A stretch of 64,000 bases of DNA from contig NZ_QPIW01000006.1 of NCBI RefSeq assembly GCF_003339505.1, forward strand, positions 186,001 to 250,000. The letters are read 5' to 3'. Shown here in pieces: positions 7,593-16,345 of this stretch; the stretch's first letter is position 1, and each line of letters starts with the position of its first letter. The translations under genes and the position numbers were made by a program. The notes beneath the pieces were generated by a model. That model saw nothing but the letters and a program-made list of their open reading frames with translations, did not search any database and had not been told where the DNA came from. This DNA is from Runella aurantiaca (GTDB lineage Bacteria; Bacteroidota; Bacteroidia; Cytophagales; Spirosomataceae).

Positions 7593-9308
7593 ATGAAACA
7601 CACGCCCTTTATTTGGGTACTCTTATTTTTGGGTCAGCTCGCAATGGCCCAAAAGAATAAGCCTGTCAGCGAAACCGACGCCCAAAAATCACAACGATTT
7701 GAGTTAGAATCTTTGCTGGCCGAAGGCATGAAATACGCCGCCATGGAAGAATATATCCGGGCCGACAGCGTATTTCGCACGGCATTGAAAGTCGACGCTT
7801 CCGTTCCTGCCTTGAACTACGAGCTGGCGCGTACCCTGCTCAAACGCGAACGTTTGGACGAAGCGGCTATTTTTTCACAAAAAGCGGCCCAACTTGCCCC
7901 CGACAATAAATTTTACGCCATCCAATTGGCCGAAATTTATACCCAACAACGAAAATATCCCAAAGCCGCCGAAATTTACCGCAACATTATCCGTCAAAAT
8001 TCCGACAACGCCGAATACGGCCTTGAATTAGCCGCGGTTTATATTCTGGACGAAAAATACGAAGAAGCCCTCAAATCTTATGATGAAGTAGAACGGGCTT
8101 TGGGCGTGGATGAAGATTTGGTACATCAGAAACAACGCATTTACCTCAAACTCGATAAGCCCAAAAAAGCAATCGAAGAAGCCCAAAAACTCATTAACGC
8201 AGAACCGACCGAGGCCCAATATGTGGTAGAACTAGCGCAACTGTTGATGATGGACAAACGTCCTCAAGACGCCAAAGAACAGCTCGAAAAAGCGTTAAAA
8301 ATCAACCCTGACGAAGCAAATGCCCGCATGATGCTGGCCGAAATCTATCGTCAAAACGGAGACAGCAAAGCCGCTGAGCAGCAAATCGGGCAGATGTTTA
8401 ATAACCCCAACGCCGACATTGATACCAAAATGCAGGCACTGGTCGGGCTCCTCCGCGAAGCAAAAGACGAGGCAACTCGCCAAGATGTGCTCAACCGAGC
8501 CGCCGAAATCGTAAAAGCTCACCCCAAAGACATGCGAGCCTATGTTGTCTACGCCGATTTGTTGGCCAAGGCCGACCGCAAATCCGAAGCCCGTGATGCC
8601 TATGTCAAAGCCTCTCGCATCAATAGTTCGATGTACGAAGTATGGGGTGCGATTTTGCAATTAGACGGAGACCTCAACCAAATCGACAGCTTGTTGGCCC
8701 ATTCCGAACAGGCATTGGAAACCTTCCCCAATCAAGGTTTATTCTGGTATTCCAACGGCTCGGCGAATTTGGTCAAACGCAATTATCAAAAAGCCGTAGA
8801 TGCGCTCGAAGAAGCCCAAAAATTAACATCTGAGAACAAAGACCTGCAAGGCGTGATTTATGCGCAATTGGGTGATGCATACAATGGCCTGGGCGAGCAC
8901 GAAAAATCGGACGATGCCTACGAAGAAGCCCTCAAAATAGAACCCAAAAACGACCACGTTCAAAATAATTATAGTTATTTTCTGTCGTTACGGAAAGCCA
9001 AACTGGAGCGAGCCAAAGAAATGGCGGCGCAAGTAGTAAGCCGAAACCCCGACAATGCCACGTATTTGGATACCTATGCTTGGGTGCTCTACGTCATGAA
9101 AGACTACAAAGGAGCGCGGGCAAATTTGGAAAAAGCCATTGCTTCGGGCAAAGGGGTAAGTGGAACCATTATTGAACACTATGGCGACGTCCTTTACCAA
9201 TTGGGGGAACGTGAAAAAGCAGTGGAACAGTGGAAAAAAGCCAAAACAATGGGCGAAAATACATCCCAAATCGACAAAAAAATTGCGACAGGTCAATTGA
9301 TTGAATAA
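7593..9308 (+). CDS. Exported TPR-repeat protein
   Basis: About 571 residues with a clear signal peptide (MKHTPFIWVLLFLGQLAMAQ, likely cut after AMA) and then tetratricopeptide repeats over nearly the whole length, for example the unit starting PALNYELARTLLKRERLDEA. TPR arrays are protein-protein scaffolds, and export places this one in the periplasm or at the outer membrane. It heads a co-oriented set with a DUF4292 lipoprotein (32-nt gap) and an EnvC-like M23 protein, a gene order I recognise as conserved in Bacteroidota. Partner proteins are not known from the sequence. Confidence 0.85.
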   Translation: MKHTPFIWVLLFLGQLAMAQKNKPVSETDAQKSQRFELESLLAEGMKYAAMEEYIRADSVFRTALKVDASVPALNYELARTLLKRERLDEAAIFSQKAAQLAPDNKFYAIQLAEIYTQQRKYPKAAEIYRNIIRQNSDNAEYGLELAAVYILDEKYEEALKSYDEVERALGVDEDLVHQKQRIYLKLDKPKKAIEEAQKLINAEPTEAQYVVELAQLLMMDKRPQDAKEQLEKALKINPDEANARMMLAEIYRQNGDSKAAEQQIGQMFNNPNADIDTKMQALVGLLREAKDEATRQDVLNRAAEIVKAHPKDMRAYVVYADLLAKADRKSEARDAYVKASRINSSMYEVWGAILQLDGDLNQIDSLLAHSEQALETFPNQGLFWYSNGSANLVKRNYQKAVDALEEAQKLTSENKDLQGVIYAQLGDAYNGLGEHEKSDDAYEEALKIEPKNDHVQNNYSYFLSLRKAKLERAKEMAAQVVSRNPDNATYLDTYAWVLYVMKDYKGARANLEKAIASGKGVSGTIIEHYGDVLYQLGEREKAVEQWKKAKTMGENTSQIDKKIATGQLIE

Positions 9309-9339
9309 AACAATCTGTACCTGTTTTTTTCTATAAAAT

Positions 9340-10302
9340 ATGAAACTTAAAGTACCATTAGTTAATGTAGTTGTCGTTGAGGTACACCGCGTCTCTTCGG
9401 GTTGTTTACGCACTCAAAAACGCCCTTCCAGCCCAAATACGCAGTGGAATTCTCTCCTAACATTTAGTACTATAATCTTGGTTGTACTTTTTTCGGCTTG
9501 TCATCGGCCACGACAGAGAAACAAAACTGAAACATCCGCCGACACCCTAGCCGCCGTTCTCAAAGACACCGTTGCGGTGTTGGAAAAAGATACGACAGCG
9601 GTGGCGGTAGTTCCGCCCGTTATAGAGCCCGAAGAGACCAAAGTGAACGTTGAAATGGTTGATTTTAAATACTTATCGGCCAAATCAAAAGTTTCGTTTA
9701 AAAGTAAAGACCAAGACATAGACAATGCCAATATCAACATTAGAATGCTGAAAGACAGTGTGTTGTGGCTTTCGATTGTGGCTGGCCCCATTGAGGTGGT
9801 TCGGGGGCTCATCACGCGTGATTCAATTCTGATTGTAGACCGTTATCACAAAGAATATTACCAGTACGATTTTAGTACACTCAGCCAAAAATTTAATTTC
9901 CAACTGAGTTTTGACTTGATTCAGTCTATTTTGGTCGGAAATATGCCAATTCCTAAGAAAGAAAATCAGCGGTTTAAGAAGGAAAATGATTATTTCATGC
10001 TCCGCCAACAAGAAGGCAAAATTATGTTGGAAAGCTACATTGGAGAGCAAAACCGTCGTTTGAAAAAATTGCTGGTTACCGAACAGCCCACCAAAAATTC
10101 ACTAACCCTCGACTACGACGATTTTACGCAACTCAACAATTACCTGTTTCCTTATACCAGTTTGATTCAGTTGGATTACCAATCTGAAAAAGATAAGCTA
10201 CAGTATCAAACGGTATTTCGGATAAAGCACCAAAAAGTGGAATTGGCTGAAAAAACGCTTAGTTTTCCGTTTAGTGTTCCACCCAAATATGAGCGAAAAT
10301 AG
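9340..10302 (+). CDS. DUF4292 family lipoprotein
   Basis: A protein of about 320 residues whose middle and C-terminal part (from FKYLSAKSKVSFKS through DSVLWLSIVAGPIEVVRG) matches DUF4292, a Bacteroidota envelope family thought to have a LolA/LolB-like fold (recollection, not tested here). A lipobox (VVLFSAC, Cys54) follows a hydrophobic stretch, but 53 residues precede the Cys, unusually many for a lipoprotein signal. No better in-frame ATG exists between 9340 and the hydrophobic segment, so the N-terminus is uncertain. It lies between the TPR and EnvC-like genes and is probably co-transcribed with them. Confidence 0.75.
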   Translation: MKLKVPLVNVVVVEVHRVSSGCLRTQKRPSSPNTQWNSLLTFSTIILVVLFSACHRPRQRNKTETSADTLAAVLKDTVAVLEKDTTAVAVVPPVIEPEETKVNVEMVDFKYLSAKSKVSFKSKDQDIDNANINIRMLKDSVLWLSIVAGPIEVVRGLITRDSILIVDRYHKEYYQYDFSTLSQKFNFQLSFDLIQSILVGNMPIPKKENQRFKKENDYFMLRQQEGKIMLESYIGEQNRRLKKLLVTEQPTKNSLTLDYDDFTQLNNYLFPYTSLIQLDYQSEKDKLQYQTVFRIKHQKVELAEKTLSFPFSVPPKYERK

Positions 10303-10352
10303 GGGGTTGGTTGATTTTAAAACGTATTGTTGCTGTGTTGAATAAGCTATTT

Positions 10353-11798
10353 ATGAGTAAAAAAAGGTTTGATTGTTATGCTAAAAATACTGCTGCTGCG
10401 CGCAAAAGTGATGTACGTAGTTTTCAGCATAATACTTCGTTGGCGTTTAAATTACCCGTACTGATTGGATTGGTACTGTTCATCTCCTGTTTTTCAGCAA
10501 TGGCCCAAAAAAGCCGTCAACAGCTCGAAAAAGAGAAACGGGAAAACATGGAGCGTTTGCAAGAATTGCAGGGAATCTTAAAGCAAACAACCGAACAAAA
10601 GCGCTCTAGTCTAGGACAACTTAAGGCAATCAAACAGCAAATCAATGCCCAAAACCGTAAAATAGACCTCATCAACGATGATTTAAAGTTGATGGATTCC
10701 GAACTTACCGAGCTGCAACAAGCCAAAGTGGCGCTAGACAAAGACCTCGACAAATTGCGTGATGAGTATGCCCGCATGATTTACAACGCCTCAAAACGCA
10801 ACAATAGCCTTAGTGAATTGAGTTTCCTATTTTCGGCGCCTACCTTCAATCAATTTTTGGTTCGTTACAAGTACCTAAAGCAATACACCGACGAGCGTGA
10901 GAAGCAAGTTACCCAAATGAAAAAAGTGCAATCACTCATGATTGCCAAGTCAAACAGCATCAGCAACAAGAAAAAAGACCAAGAAAACGCCCTCAAAACG
11001 CGGATTGCAGAAAGTAAAAATCTGGAACAGCTGAAAGGCGAAAAAGACAAAGTAGTCCAAGAATTAAGCGGTCGGGAAGCAGAAATTAAGGGCGAAGTAG
11101 CCGAAGTGCGGAAAGCAAACAAGCAATTGGAGAATGCATTGACGCGCATTATTCAGCGCGAAATCGAAGAACGACGCGAACGCGCCCGCGCTGCTGCCCG
11201 CGAAAAAGCCGCTCGGGAACGAGCCGAGCGCGAAGCTGCCGCCAAAGCGGCGGCCGAAAGAGCCAAAGAAAAAGATAATAACGAAGAAATCACTAAAGCT
11301 GAACCTCCCGCCGCGAAGCCAGAACCGAAAAAAGAGGAGCTTAATAACGAAGGAATGAACGAAGAAGAGGTAACGCTAGCAGCCTCTTTTGCCGCCAACC
11401 GAGGCCGTTTGCCCTGGCCAGTGCCTGGATTTATTTCAGACGGTTTTGGGACTAAAGAAGTAATAAAAAATGTCTATCAGGAAAATCAAGGAGTGGATAT
11501 CCAAACTACTGCAAATGCAGCTGTTCGTGCTGTTTACGATGGTATCGTTATGGATGTAAGTAACGAACCCACAGTCATGAAAAACTTCATTTTTGTTCAA
11601 CATGGAGACTTTTATACTGTTTATGCTAAACTTAAAAGTGTTAATGTACGTGTTGGACAAAGAATTAAAGCACGTGAACCTATCGGAGTAGTAGCTACAA
11701 ACGGGGATGGTGTTTCTGAAGTCAATTTTCAGATTTGGAAAGAAAATAAAAATACAGCAAGTAAGCTCAATCCAGAAGTCTGGCTGCGTCCTAGATAA
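10353..11798 (+). CDS. EnvC-like murein hydrolase activator (M23/LytM domain)
   Basis: About 481 residues: a signal sequence preceded by an unusually long N-terminal region (hydrophobic VLIGLVLFISCFSAMAQ), a long charged coiled coil with Ala/Arg/Glu-rich stretches (about 50-320), then a LytM/M23 domain (about 355-481). The M23 zinc ligands are largely absent: NQGVDI stands where HxGxD is expected, and VNFQIW where HxH is expected. This is the EnvC pattern, where an inactive LytM domain activates cell-separation amidases. The ATG at 10353 is chosen over the TTG at 10311. The 3' quarter (from about 11440) uses more A/T-ending codons than the rest. Confidence 0.85.
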   Translation: MSKKRFDCYAKNTAAARKSDVRSFQHNTSLAFKLPVLIGLVLFISCFSAMAQKSRQQLEKEKRENMERLQELQGILKQTTEQKRSSLGQLKAIKQQINAQNRKIDLINDDLKLMDSELTELQQAKVALDKDLDKLRDEYARMIYNASKRNNSLSELSFLFSAPTFNQFLVRYKYLKQYTDEREKQVTQMKKVQSLMIAKSNSISNKKKDQENALKTRIAESKNLEQLKGEKDKVVQELSGREAEIKGEVAEVRKANKQLENALTRIIQREIEERRERARAAAREKAARERAEREAAAKAAAERAKEKDNNEEITKAEPPAAKPEPKKEELNNEGMNEEEVTLAASFAANRGRLPWPVPGFISDGFGTKEVIKNVYQENQGVDIQTTANAAVRAVYDGIVMDVSNEPTVMKNFIFVQHGDFYTVYAKLKSVNVRVGQRIKAREPIGVVATNGDGVSEVNFQIWKENKNTASKLNPEVWLRPR

Positions 11799-11810
11799 AA
11801 AACGGTAATC

Positions 11811-11837
11811 ATTATTTGTACATCAAACACAAATAAT
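11811..11837. promoter_or_regulatory. AT-rich inverted repeat upstream of panB
   Basis: ATTATTTGT and its exact complement ACAAATAAT are separated by 9 nt. The repeat starts 12 nt after the stop of the EnvC-like gene and ends 26 nt before the panB ATG. It could be a weak terminator or an operator; nothing in the sequence decides. Confidence 0.45.
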
Positions 11838-11863
11838 AGATAACCAACAACTTATACATCAAA

Positions 11864-12688
11864 ATGTCAACTCAACTTTCCTCCCTCGAAGTAAAGCGTA
11901 TTACCACGCACATCATACAGGAAATGAAAAACCGGGGCGAAAAAATCTCCGCCCTTACCTCCTACGATTTTTCTATGGCGCGCATTGTAGATGCCGCTGG
12001 GATTGACATTATTTTGGTGGGCGACTCGGCCTCCAATGTCATTGCAGGCCACGAAACCACGCTGCCCATCACCCTCGATCAAATGATTTATCACGCACAG
12101 GGCGTTGTTAGGGCCGTGAAGCGGGCTTTTGTGGTGGTCGATTTGCCTTTCGGTTCGTATCAAGGAAATTCACGCGCCGCGCTTGATTCGGCCATTCGTA
12201 TCATGAAAGAATCGGGTGCACACGCCGTAAAGCTTGAAGGAGGTCTTGAAATAAAAGAATCCATTATTCGGATTTTGAGCGCTGGTGTACCCGTGATGGG
12301 TCACTTGGGCCTGACTCCCCAATCAATTTATAAATTTGGCACTTACACCGTTCGCGCTAAAGAAAATGCCGAGGCCGAAAAGCTTTTGCAGGATGCCAAA
12401 ATGCTGGACGAAATCGGTTGTTTCGGGATGGTCTTAGAAAAAATTCCTTCGAGCCTGACCAAGCAAGTGTCTGAAAGCGTCAGCATACCAACCATCGGTA
12501 TTGGTGCAGGGCCTCATGCCGACGGGCAAATTCTGGTAATTCACGACATGCTGGGCATCACCAAAGAATTTAAACCGCGCTTTTTAAGGCGCTACGCTGA
12601 TTTGCACAGCATCATGACGGATGCTGTCACTAATTACGTCAAAGACGTCAAAGCAAACGATTTCCCGAACGAAAAAGAATCTTACTGA
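11864..12688 (+). CDS. panB: 3-methyl-2-oxobutanoate hydroxymethyltransferase
   Basis: A 274-residue enzyme of pantothenate (coenzyme A) synthesis that adds a hydroxymethyl group from methylene-tetrahydrofolate to ketoisovalerate. Family blocks are visible: [39 protein letters not shown] (metal-binding Asp), [25 protein letters not shown] and the late VLEKIPS and [18 protein letters not shown]. Length is normal. The cytoplasmic enzyme is followed by the RluA-type gene, a pairing I recognise from other Bacteroidota. Confidence 0.97.
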   Translation: MSTQLSSLEVKRITTHIIQEMKNRGEKISALTSYDFSMARIVDAAGIDIILVGDSASNVIAGHETTLPITLDQMIYHAQGVVRAVKRAFVVVDLPFGSYQGNSRAALDSAIRIMKESGAHAVKLEGGLEIKESIIRILSAGVPVMGHLGLTPQSIYKFGTYTVRAKENAEAEKLLQDAKMLDEIGCFGMVLEKIPSSLTKQVSESVSIPTIGIGAGPHADGQILVIHDMLGITKEFKPRFLRRYADLHSIMTDAVTNYVKDVKANDFPNEKESY

Positions 12689-12718
12689 ACCATCAGCACT
12701 GGTTCTCCGTTAAGATTT

Positions 12719-12764
12719 AATTGTTCGTAACGAATGTTCGTAACGAAGTTTGTAATGAACAATT
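12719..12764. promoter_or_regulatory. Triple tandem palindromic motif between panB and the rluA-like gene
   Basis: Three 13-nt units follow each other: TTCGTAACGAA at 12724-12734, an identical one at 12737-12747, and a variant (TTTGTAATGAA) at 12749-12759. Each unit is itself a palindrome, and the whole block is bounded by AATTGTTC and its complement GAACAATT. It ends 42 nt before the ATG at 12807. Repeated palindromic units on one face are typical of operators, but a hairpin role in RNA is also possible. Confidence 0.55.
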
Positions 12765-12806
12765 CAGGGCAGATAAGCTGCCATTCACTATTAACTTTTG
12801 ATTCCG

Positions 12807-13535
12807 ATGGCCAAGCCATTTCACGTAGTATACGAAGATAATCACCTCATTATCGTCAATAAACCCGCTGGTCTCCTCGTTCAGGGCGATTCCACCGGCG
12901 ATGTTCCGCTCTTGGAGCTAGTAAAAGATTACATTAAAGAAAAATACGAAAAACCTGGGGAAGTGTTTTTGGGAACGGTTCACCGCATTGACCGCCCCGT
13001 AAGTGGCTTAGTGGTTTTTGCCAGAACGTCGAAAGCCCTTGAACGCATGAACGAAATTTTCCGTAAACGCGACGTTCAGAAGACCTACTGGGCGGTGGTG
13101 CGCCGACGCCCTCCAAAAAAGCAGGACAAACTCGTAAGCTGGTTGGTCAAAGACGAAAATAAAAATGTTGTCTCTGCCTATGATTATCCCGCCGACAAGG
13201 CCCAAAAAGCAGAACTTACGTATCGTTTGTTGGGTGAAGTAAACAAGCATTACTTGCTAGAAGTAACACCGCACACGGGACGCCCGCACCAAATCAGGGT
13301 TCAATTGGCACAAATCGGTTGCCCGATTCGGGGCGATGTAAAATACGGCTCGCCAAAACCCAACCACGACGGCAGTATCAATCTGCACGCCCGTCGGTTG
13401 TTTTTTACGCATCCAGTCAAAAAAGAATCTATTTTATGTCGGGCGTCATTGCCAAACGACCCGTTCTGGGAAGAATTTTTGGATTTAGACCCTGAAGAAA
13501 TCGGCCCAGAACATTTGGCGTTTTTGCACGAATAA
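12807..13535 (+). CDS. RluA-family RNA pseudouridine synthase
   Basis: A 242-residue protein with the RluA catalytic block VHRIDRPVSGLVVFA (catalytic Asp62) and the C-terminal GRPHQIRVQLAQIGCPI. It isomerises uridine to pseudouridine in rRNA or tRNA. There is no S4 domain, as in the shorter RluA/TruC-type members, so the target position cannot be assigned. The ATG at 12807 (MAKPFHVVYED) is preferred to the TTG at 12798. It lies downstream of panB, behind the triple palindromic motif. Confidence 0.92.
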   Translation: MAKPFHVVYEDNHLIIVNKPAGLLVQGDSTGDVPLLELVKDYIKEKYEKPGEVFLGTVHRIDRPVSGLVVFARTSKALERMNEIFRKRDVQKTYWAVVRRRPPKKQDKLVSWLVKDENKNVVSAYDYPADKAQKAELTYRLLGEVNKHYLLEVTPHTGRPHQIRVQLAQIGCPIRGDVKYGSPKPNHDGSINLHARRLFFTHPVKKESILCRASLPNDPFWEEFLDLDPEEIGPEHLAFLHE

Positions 13536-13584
13536 TACACCTGACTTACCCAAGCCTGATTCTAGCACACAGACTACCCATTAA

Positions 13585-13890
13585 ATGACTTGGATTGATA
13601 AACTCAAAAACCGTTGGGGAGTAAAAAACAGTTGGCAAGTAGTAATTATACTACTTGTCTTTGCCTGTACGGGATTTACCGTGATGTACACGAAGCGATG
13701 GATGGTCCAATGGCTTTCCATTGAAAGCACATGGGCCGTGTGGGCGTTTAATATTCTTATTATTTTGCCCCTTTATCAGGTCATCCTTTTATTTTACGGA
13801 TGGGTTTTTGGGCAATTTCAGTTTTTTTTGAACTTCGAAAAAAAAATGTTCAGGCGCCTGATAAACATATTTTCTCGCAAGCACTCATAG
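13585..13890 (+). CDS. Small membrane protein (DUF6787-like)
   Basis: A 101-residue protein with two or three hydrophobic helices (VVIILLVFACTGFTVMYTKRW and WAVWAFNILIILPLYQVILLF) and a basic C-terminus. The WGVKNSWQ start resembles the Bacteroidota family DUF6787; I recall this from memory and cannot verify it here. Function is unknown. It ends in a 6-nt overlap with the convergent small gene at 13885. Confidence 0.65.
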   Translation: MTWIDKLKNRWGVKNSWQVVIILLVFACTGFTVMYTKRWMVQWLSIESTWAVWAFNILIILPLYQVILLFYGWVFGQFQFFLNFEKKMFRRLINIFSRKHS

Positions 13891-14064
13891 CTCTGAAGGC
13901 TCAACAGTTTTTTCTACCGTCGAAACGTCAGACCACATTTGTTGGGCCATCTGCTCTACCGTGTTAAACACCCCTTGGAGGGCTCCGAACACAATACATA
14001 AAGGTAGAATAATCGGAAGGAAAATTAGCCACTGAAAGGCCAAATACAGGTTAGGCTTCTTCAT
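13885..14064 (-). CDS. Very small hydrophobic protein, function unknown
   Basis: A 59-residue reading frame from the ATG at 14064 (MKKPNLYLAFQW) with one clear hydrophobic helix (FLPIILPLCIVFGALQGVF) and an acidic C-terminal tail. The in-frame ATG at 14079 would add five residues. Composition looks like a real membrane protein, and about 300 nt of AT-rich non-coding DNA lies upstream, but support is limited to that. Not recognised as any named family. Confidence 0.5.
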   Translation of the reverse strand: MKKPNLYLAFQWLIFLPIILPLCIVFGALQGVFNTVEQMAQQMWSDVSTVEKTVEPSEL

Positions 14065-14312
14065 CTTAGTTAGTGTCATTAGTGTAGTGCAACTGATTGA
14101 TTAAAAGTAGAATACCTCTCTTTTAAGCCTTTCCTCAAACAGCGTGCCAAAGTATTTAAATGGGGTAAATTTATTTTTAGAACAAAGATAAAAAAGTTAT
14201 CTATATCCCAATAAAGTAAAATTATATATCTTTTTAATCATATAAACGCGTTTTTATTTTTAATTGTTGCAACATATATATTTTTTAACTAAAATCTACA
14301 CTGCGTAAACGT

Positions 14313-14342
14313 TTTGAGCCCTTTTTTTTGTTGTATAATTTG
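14313..14342 (+). promoter_or_regulatory. Candidate promoter of mutL
   Basis: TTTG at 14313-14316, a 19-nt spacer, then TAATTTG at 14336-14342, one base short of the Bacteroidota -7 consensus TAnnTTTG. The mutL ATG is 17 nt downstream. The rest of the gap 14080-14312 is AT-rich, with no gene that I can see. Confidence 0.45.
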
Positions 14343-14359
14343 AAAGACGTACCCCCAAT

Positions 14360-16231
14360 ATGCAAGATGTAATTCGCCTGTTGCCCGATGCCATTGCTAA
14401 CCAGATTGCGGCGGGTGAAGTAGTACAACGCCCGGCTTCCGTTGTAAAGGAGTTACTGGAAAATTCCATTGATGCGCAGGCCAAAAATATTCAGGTAATT
14501 ATTCGTGACGCTGGCCGTACCCTTATTCAGATTATTGACGACGGCGGCGGTATGTCGGAAACCGATGCCCGCATGAGTTTTGAACGCCATGCAACGTCCA
14601 AAATCCGCCATGCCGACGACCTTTTCAAAATTCGCACCATGGGTTTTCGTGGTGAGGCATTGGCTTCGATTGCGGCCGTTGCCCAAATTGAAATGCGGAC
14701 CCGACGCCCTTCCGATGAAATTGGAATCTTGCTACGGATGGAGGGTTCTGAATTGAAATCACAGGAATCAGTCGCGTGCCTTCCCGGAACCAATATATTG
14801 GTCAAAAACCTCTTTTTTAACGTACCCGCTCGACGCAATTTTCTCAAAACCAATTCCGTCGAAATGCGTCATATTTTGGATGAATTTCAGCGAGTTGCGC
14901 TAGCCCATCCCGAAATTAGTTTTTCCCTTTATCACAACGACACCGAGGTTTATAATCTCTACGCAGGCAAATTGAGTCGCCGCATTGTGGATATGTTCGG
15001 GAAGAACTACCGTGAACAACTGATTCAGTGCCAAGAAGAAACCCCTTACGTAACCGTGAGAGGATTTGTAGGAAAACCCGATTTTGCGCGCAAAACCCGA
15101 GGTGAGCAGTTTTTTTTCGTAAACGAGCGGTATGTCAAACATAGCTACCTGCACCACGCTGTGTTGGCGGCTTATGAATCCACCATTTCGGAAGGTAGTC
15201 ATCCATTTTATGTGTTGATGCTGGACATCGACCCCTCACACATTGATATCAATATTCACCCCACAAAGACCGAAATAAAGTTTGACGATGAGCGCTCAGT
15301 GTATGCGCTATTGATGGCCGCCATACGCAAAGCAATCAGTATCAATCATTTATCTCACTCGATTGATTTCGAATCAAACGTTAATTTCCTCAGCCCTATG
15401 TCGGGCCCTCGAACCAATACGGCACCCAAGCCACCGAGTTTTATGCGAGATTCGACGCTGGCCCCTCCCCTGCCTACTTCACGGCGTGAGGAAACCAATT
15501 TGTCTCATTGGGAAAAACTATTCGATGGCTTTCAAAAACCCGATCCCACGCCCGTACAAACCACCTTGGAGCTGGGCGAAAAAGAGGACTTTTCAGAACC
15601 ACTTCCTACGACCCTCGGTAGCCGGGCCAATGCGCTAAGTGCCGAAGATGAAGACATTAAAAATCGTCGTTTGGCGGTGCAGATTCAAAACCGTTATGTA
15701 GTCTCGGCGGTTAAGTCAGGGATGATGCTCATTGACCAGCGCGCGGCCTATGAACGCGTACTGTATGACCGCTATTTAAAACAACTGGAAAACCAAAATG
15801 CCGCGTCGCAGCAACTTCTTTTTCCAGCTACGGTCAGATTATCACCGGCCAATATTCCGATGATTCTCGAAATGCGGGAAGAAATCACGGCCTTGGGTTT
15901 TGATTTTGACGCACTCGGGCCCGATACACTCGTGGTAAGAAGCCTTCCAGGTGATTTACCAAGCGATAACATACAGCAATTATTTGAAGAATTATGTGAA
16001 CAATTGCACCAGAGTCATGATGAGCTACGACTCAATCGCTCCGAAACAACCGCTCGCACGTTGGCCCGACGTTTTGCCTCCCGTTATCTGGTGCGGCTTT
16101 CGTCGGATGAAATAGAAAAGTTAATCAACCAACTGTTTATTTCTTCCAACCCAAATTATACGCCAAGCGGCGAACCCATTTTTGTCATTTTATCGTTAGA
16201 CAAAATAGCAAATCTGTTTAAGAATGGTTAA
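14360..16231 (+). CDS. mutL: DNA mismatch repair protein MutL
   Basis: A 623-residue GHKL ATPase that links mismatch recognition by MutS to strand removal. The N-terminal ATPase motifs are complete: KELLENSIDAQA, IDDGGGMSE and TMGFRGEALASIAA. The C-terminal endonuclease motifs are degenerate. DQRAAYERVLYD stands where DQHA(X)2E(X)4E is expected, and the late Cys-containing CPHGRP motif is replaced around NPNYTPSGEPIFVI. Length is normal. It begins a stretch followed by two rhomboid genes on the same strand. Confidence 0.95.
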   Translation: MQDVIRLLPDAIANQIAAGEVVQRPASVVKELLENSIDAQAKNIQVIIRDAGRTLIQIIDDGGGMSETDARMSFERHATSKIRHADDLFKIRTMGFRGEALASIAAVAQIEMRTRRPSDEIGILLRMEGSELKSQESVACLPGTNILVKNLFFNVPARRNFLKTNSVEMRHILDEFQRVALAHPEISFSLYHNDTEVYNLYAGKLSRRIVDMFGKNYREQLIQCQEETPYVTVRGFVGKPDFARKTRGEQFFFVNERYVKHSYLHHAVLAAYESTISEGSHPFYVLMLDIDPSHIDINIHPTKTEIKFDDERSVYALLMAAIRKAISINHLSHSIDFESNVNFLSPMSGPRTNTAPKPPSFMRDSTLAPPLPTSRREETNLSHWEKLFDGFQKPDPTPVQTTLELGEKEDFSEPLPTTLGSRANALSAEDEDIKNRRLAVQIQNRYVVSAVKSGMMLIDQRAAYERVLYDRYLKQLENQNAASQQLLFPATVRLSPANIPMILEMREEITALGFDFDALGPDTLVVRSLPGDLPSDNIQQLFEELCEQLHQSHDELRLNRSETTARTLARRFASRYLVRLSSDEIEKLINQLFISSNPNYTPSGEPIFVILSLDKIANLFKNG

Positions 16232-16345
16232 CTGTCAGAAAGTTAAGTCGTCAATCGCACATTGTCCAAACTCAATTTAGTCTTAACCCCTTAACAGTTA
16301 ACCTTTAACCATCAATAGAATCGTTTCTAATTAATCTGTGCTTTT

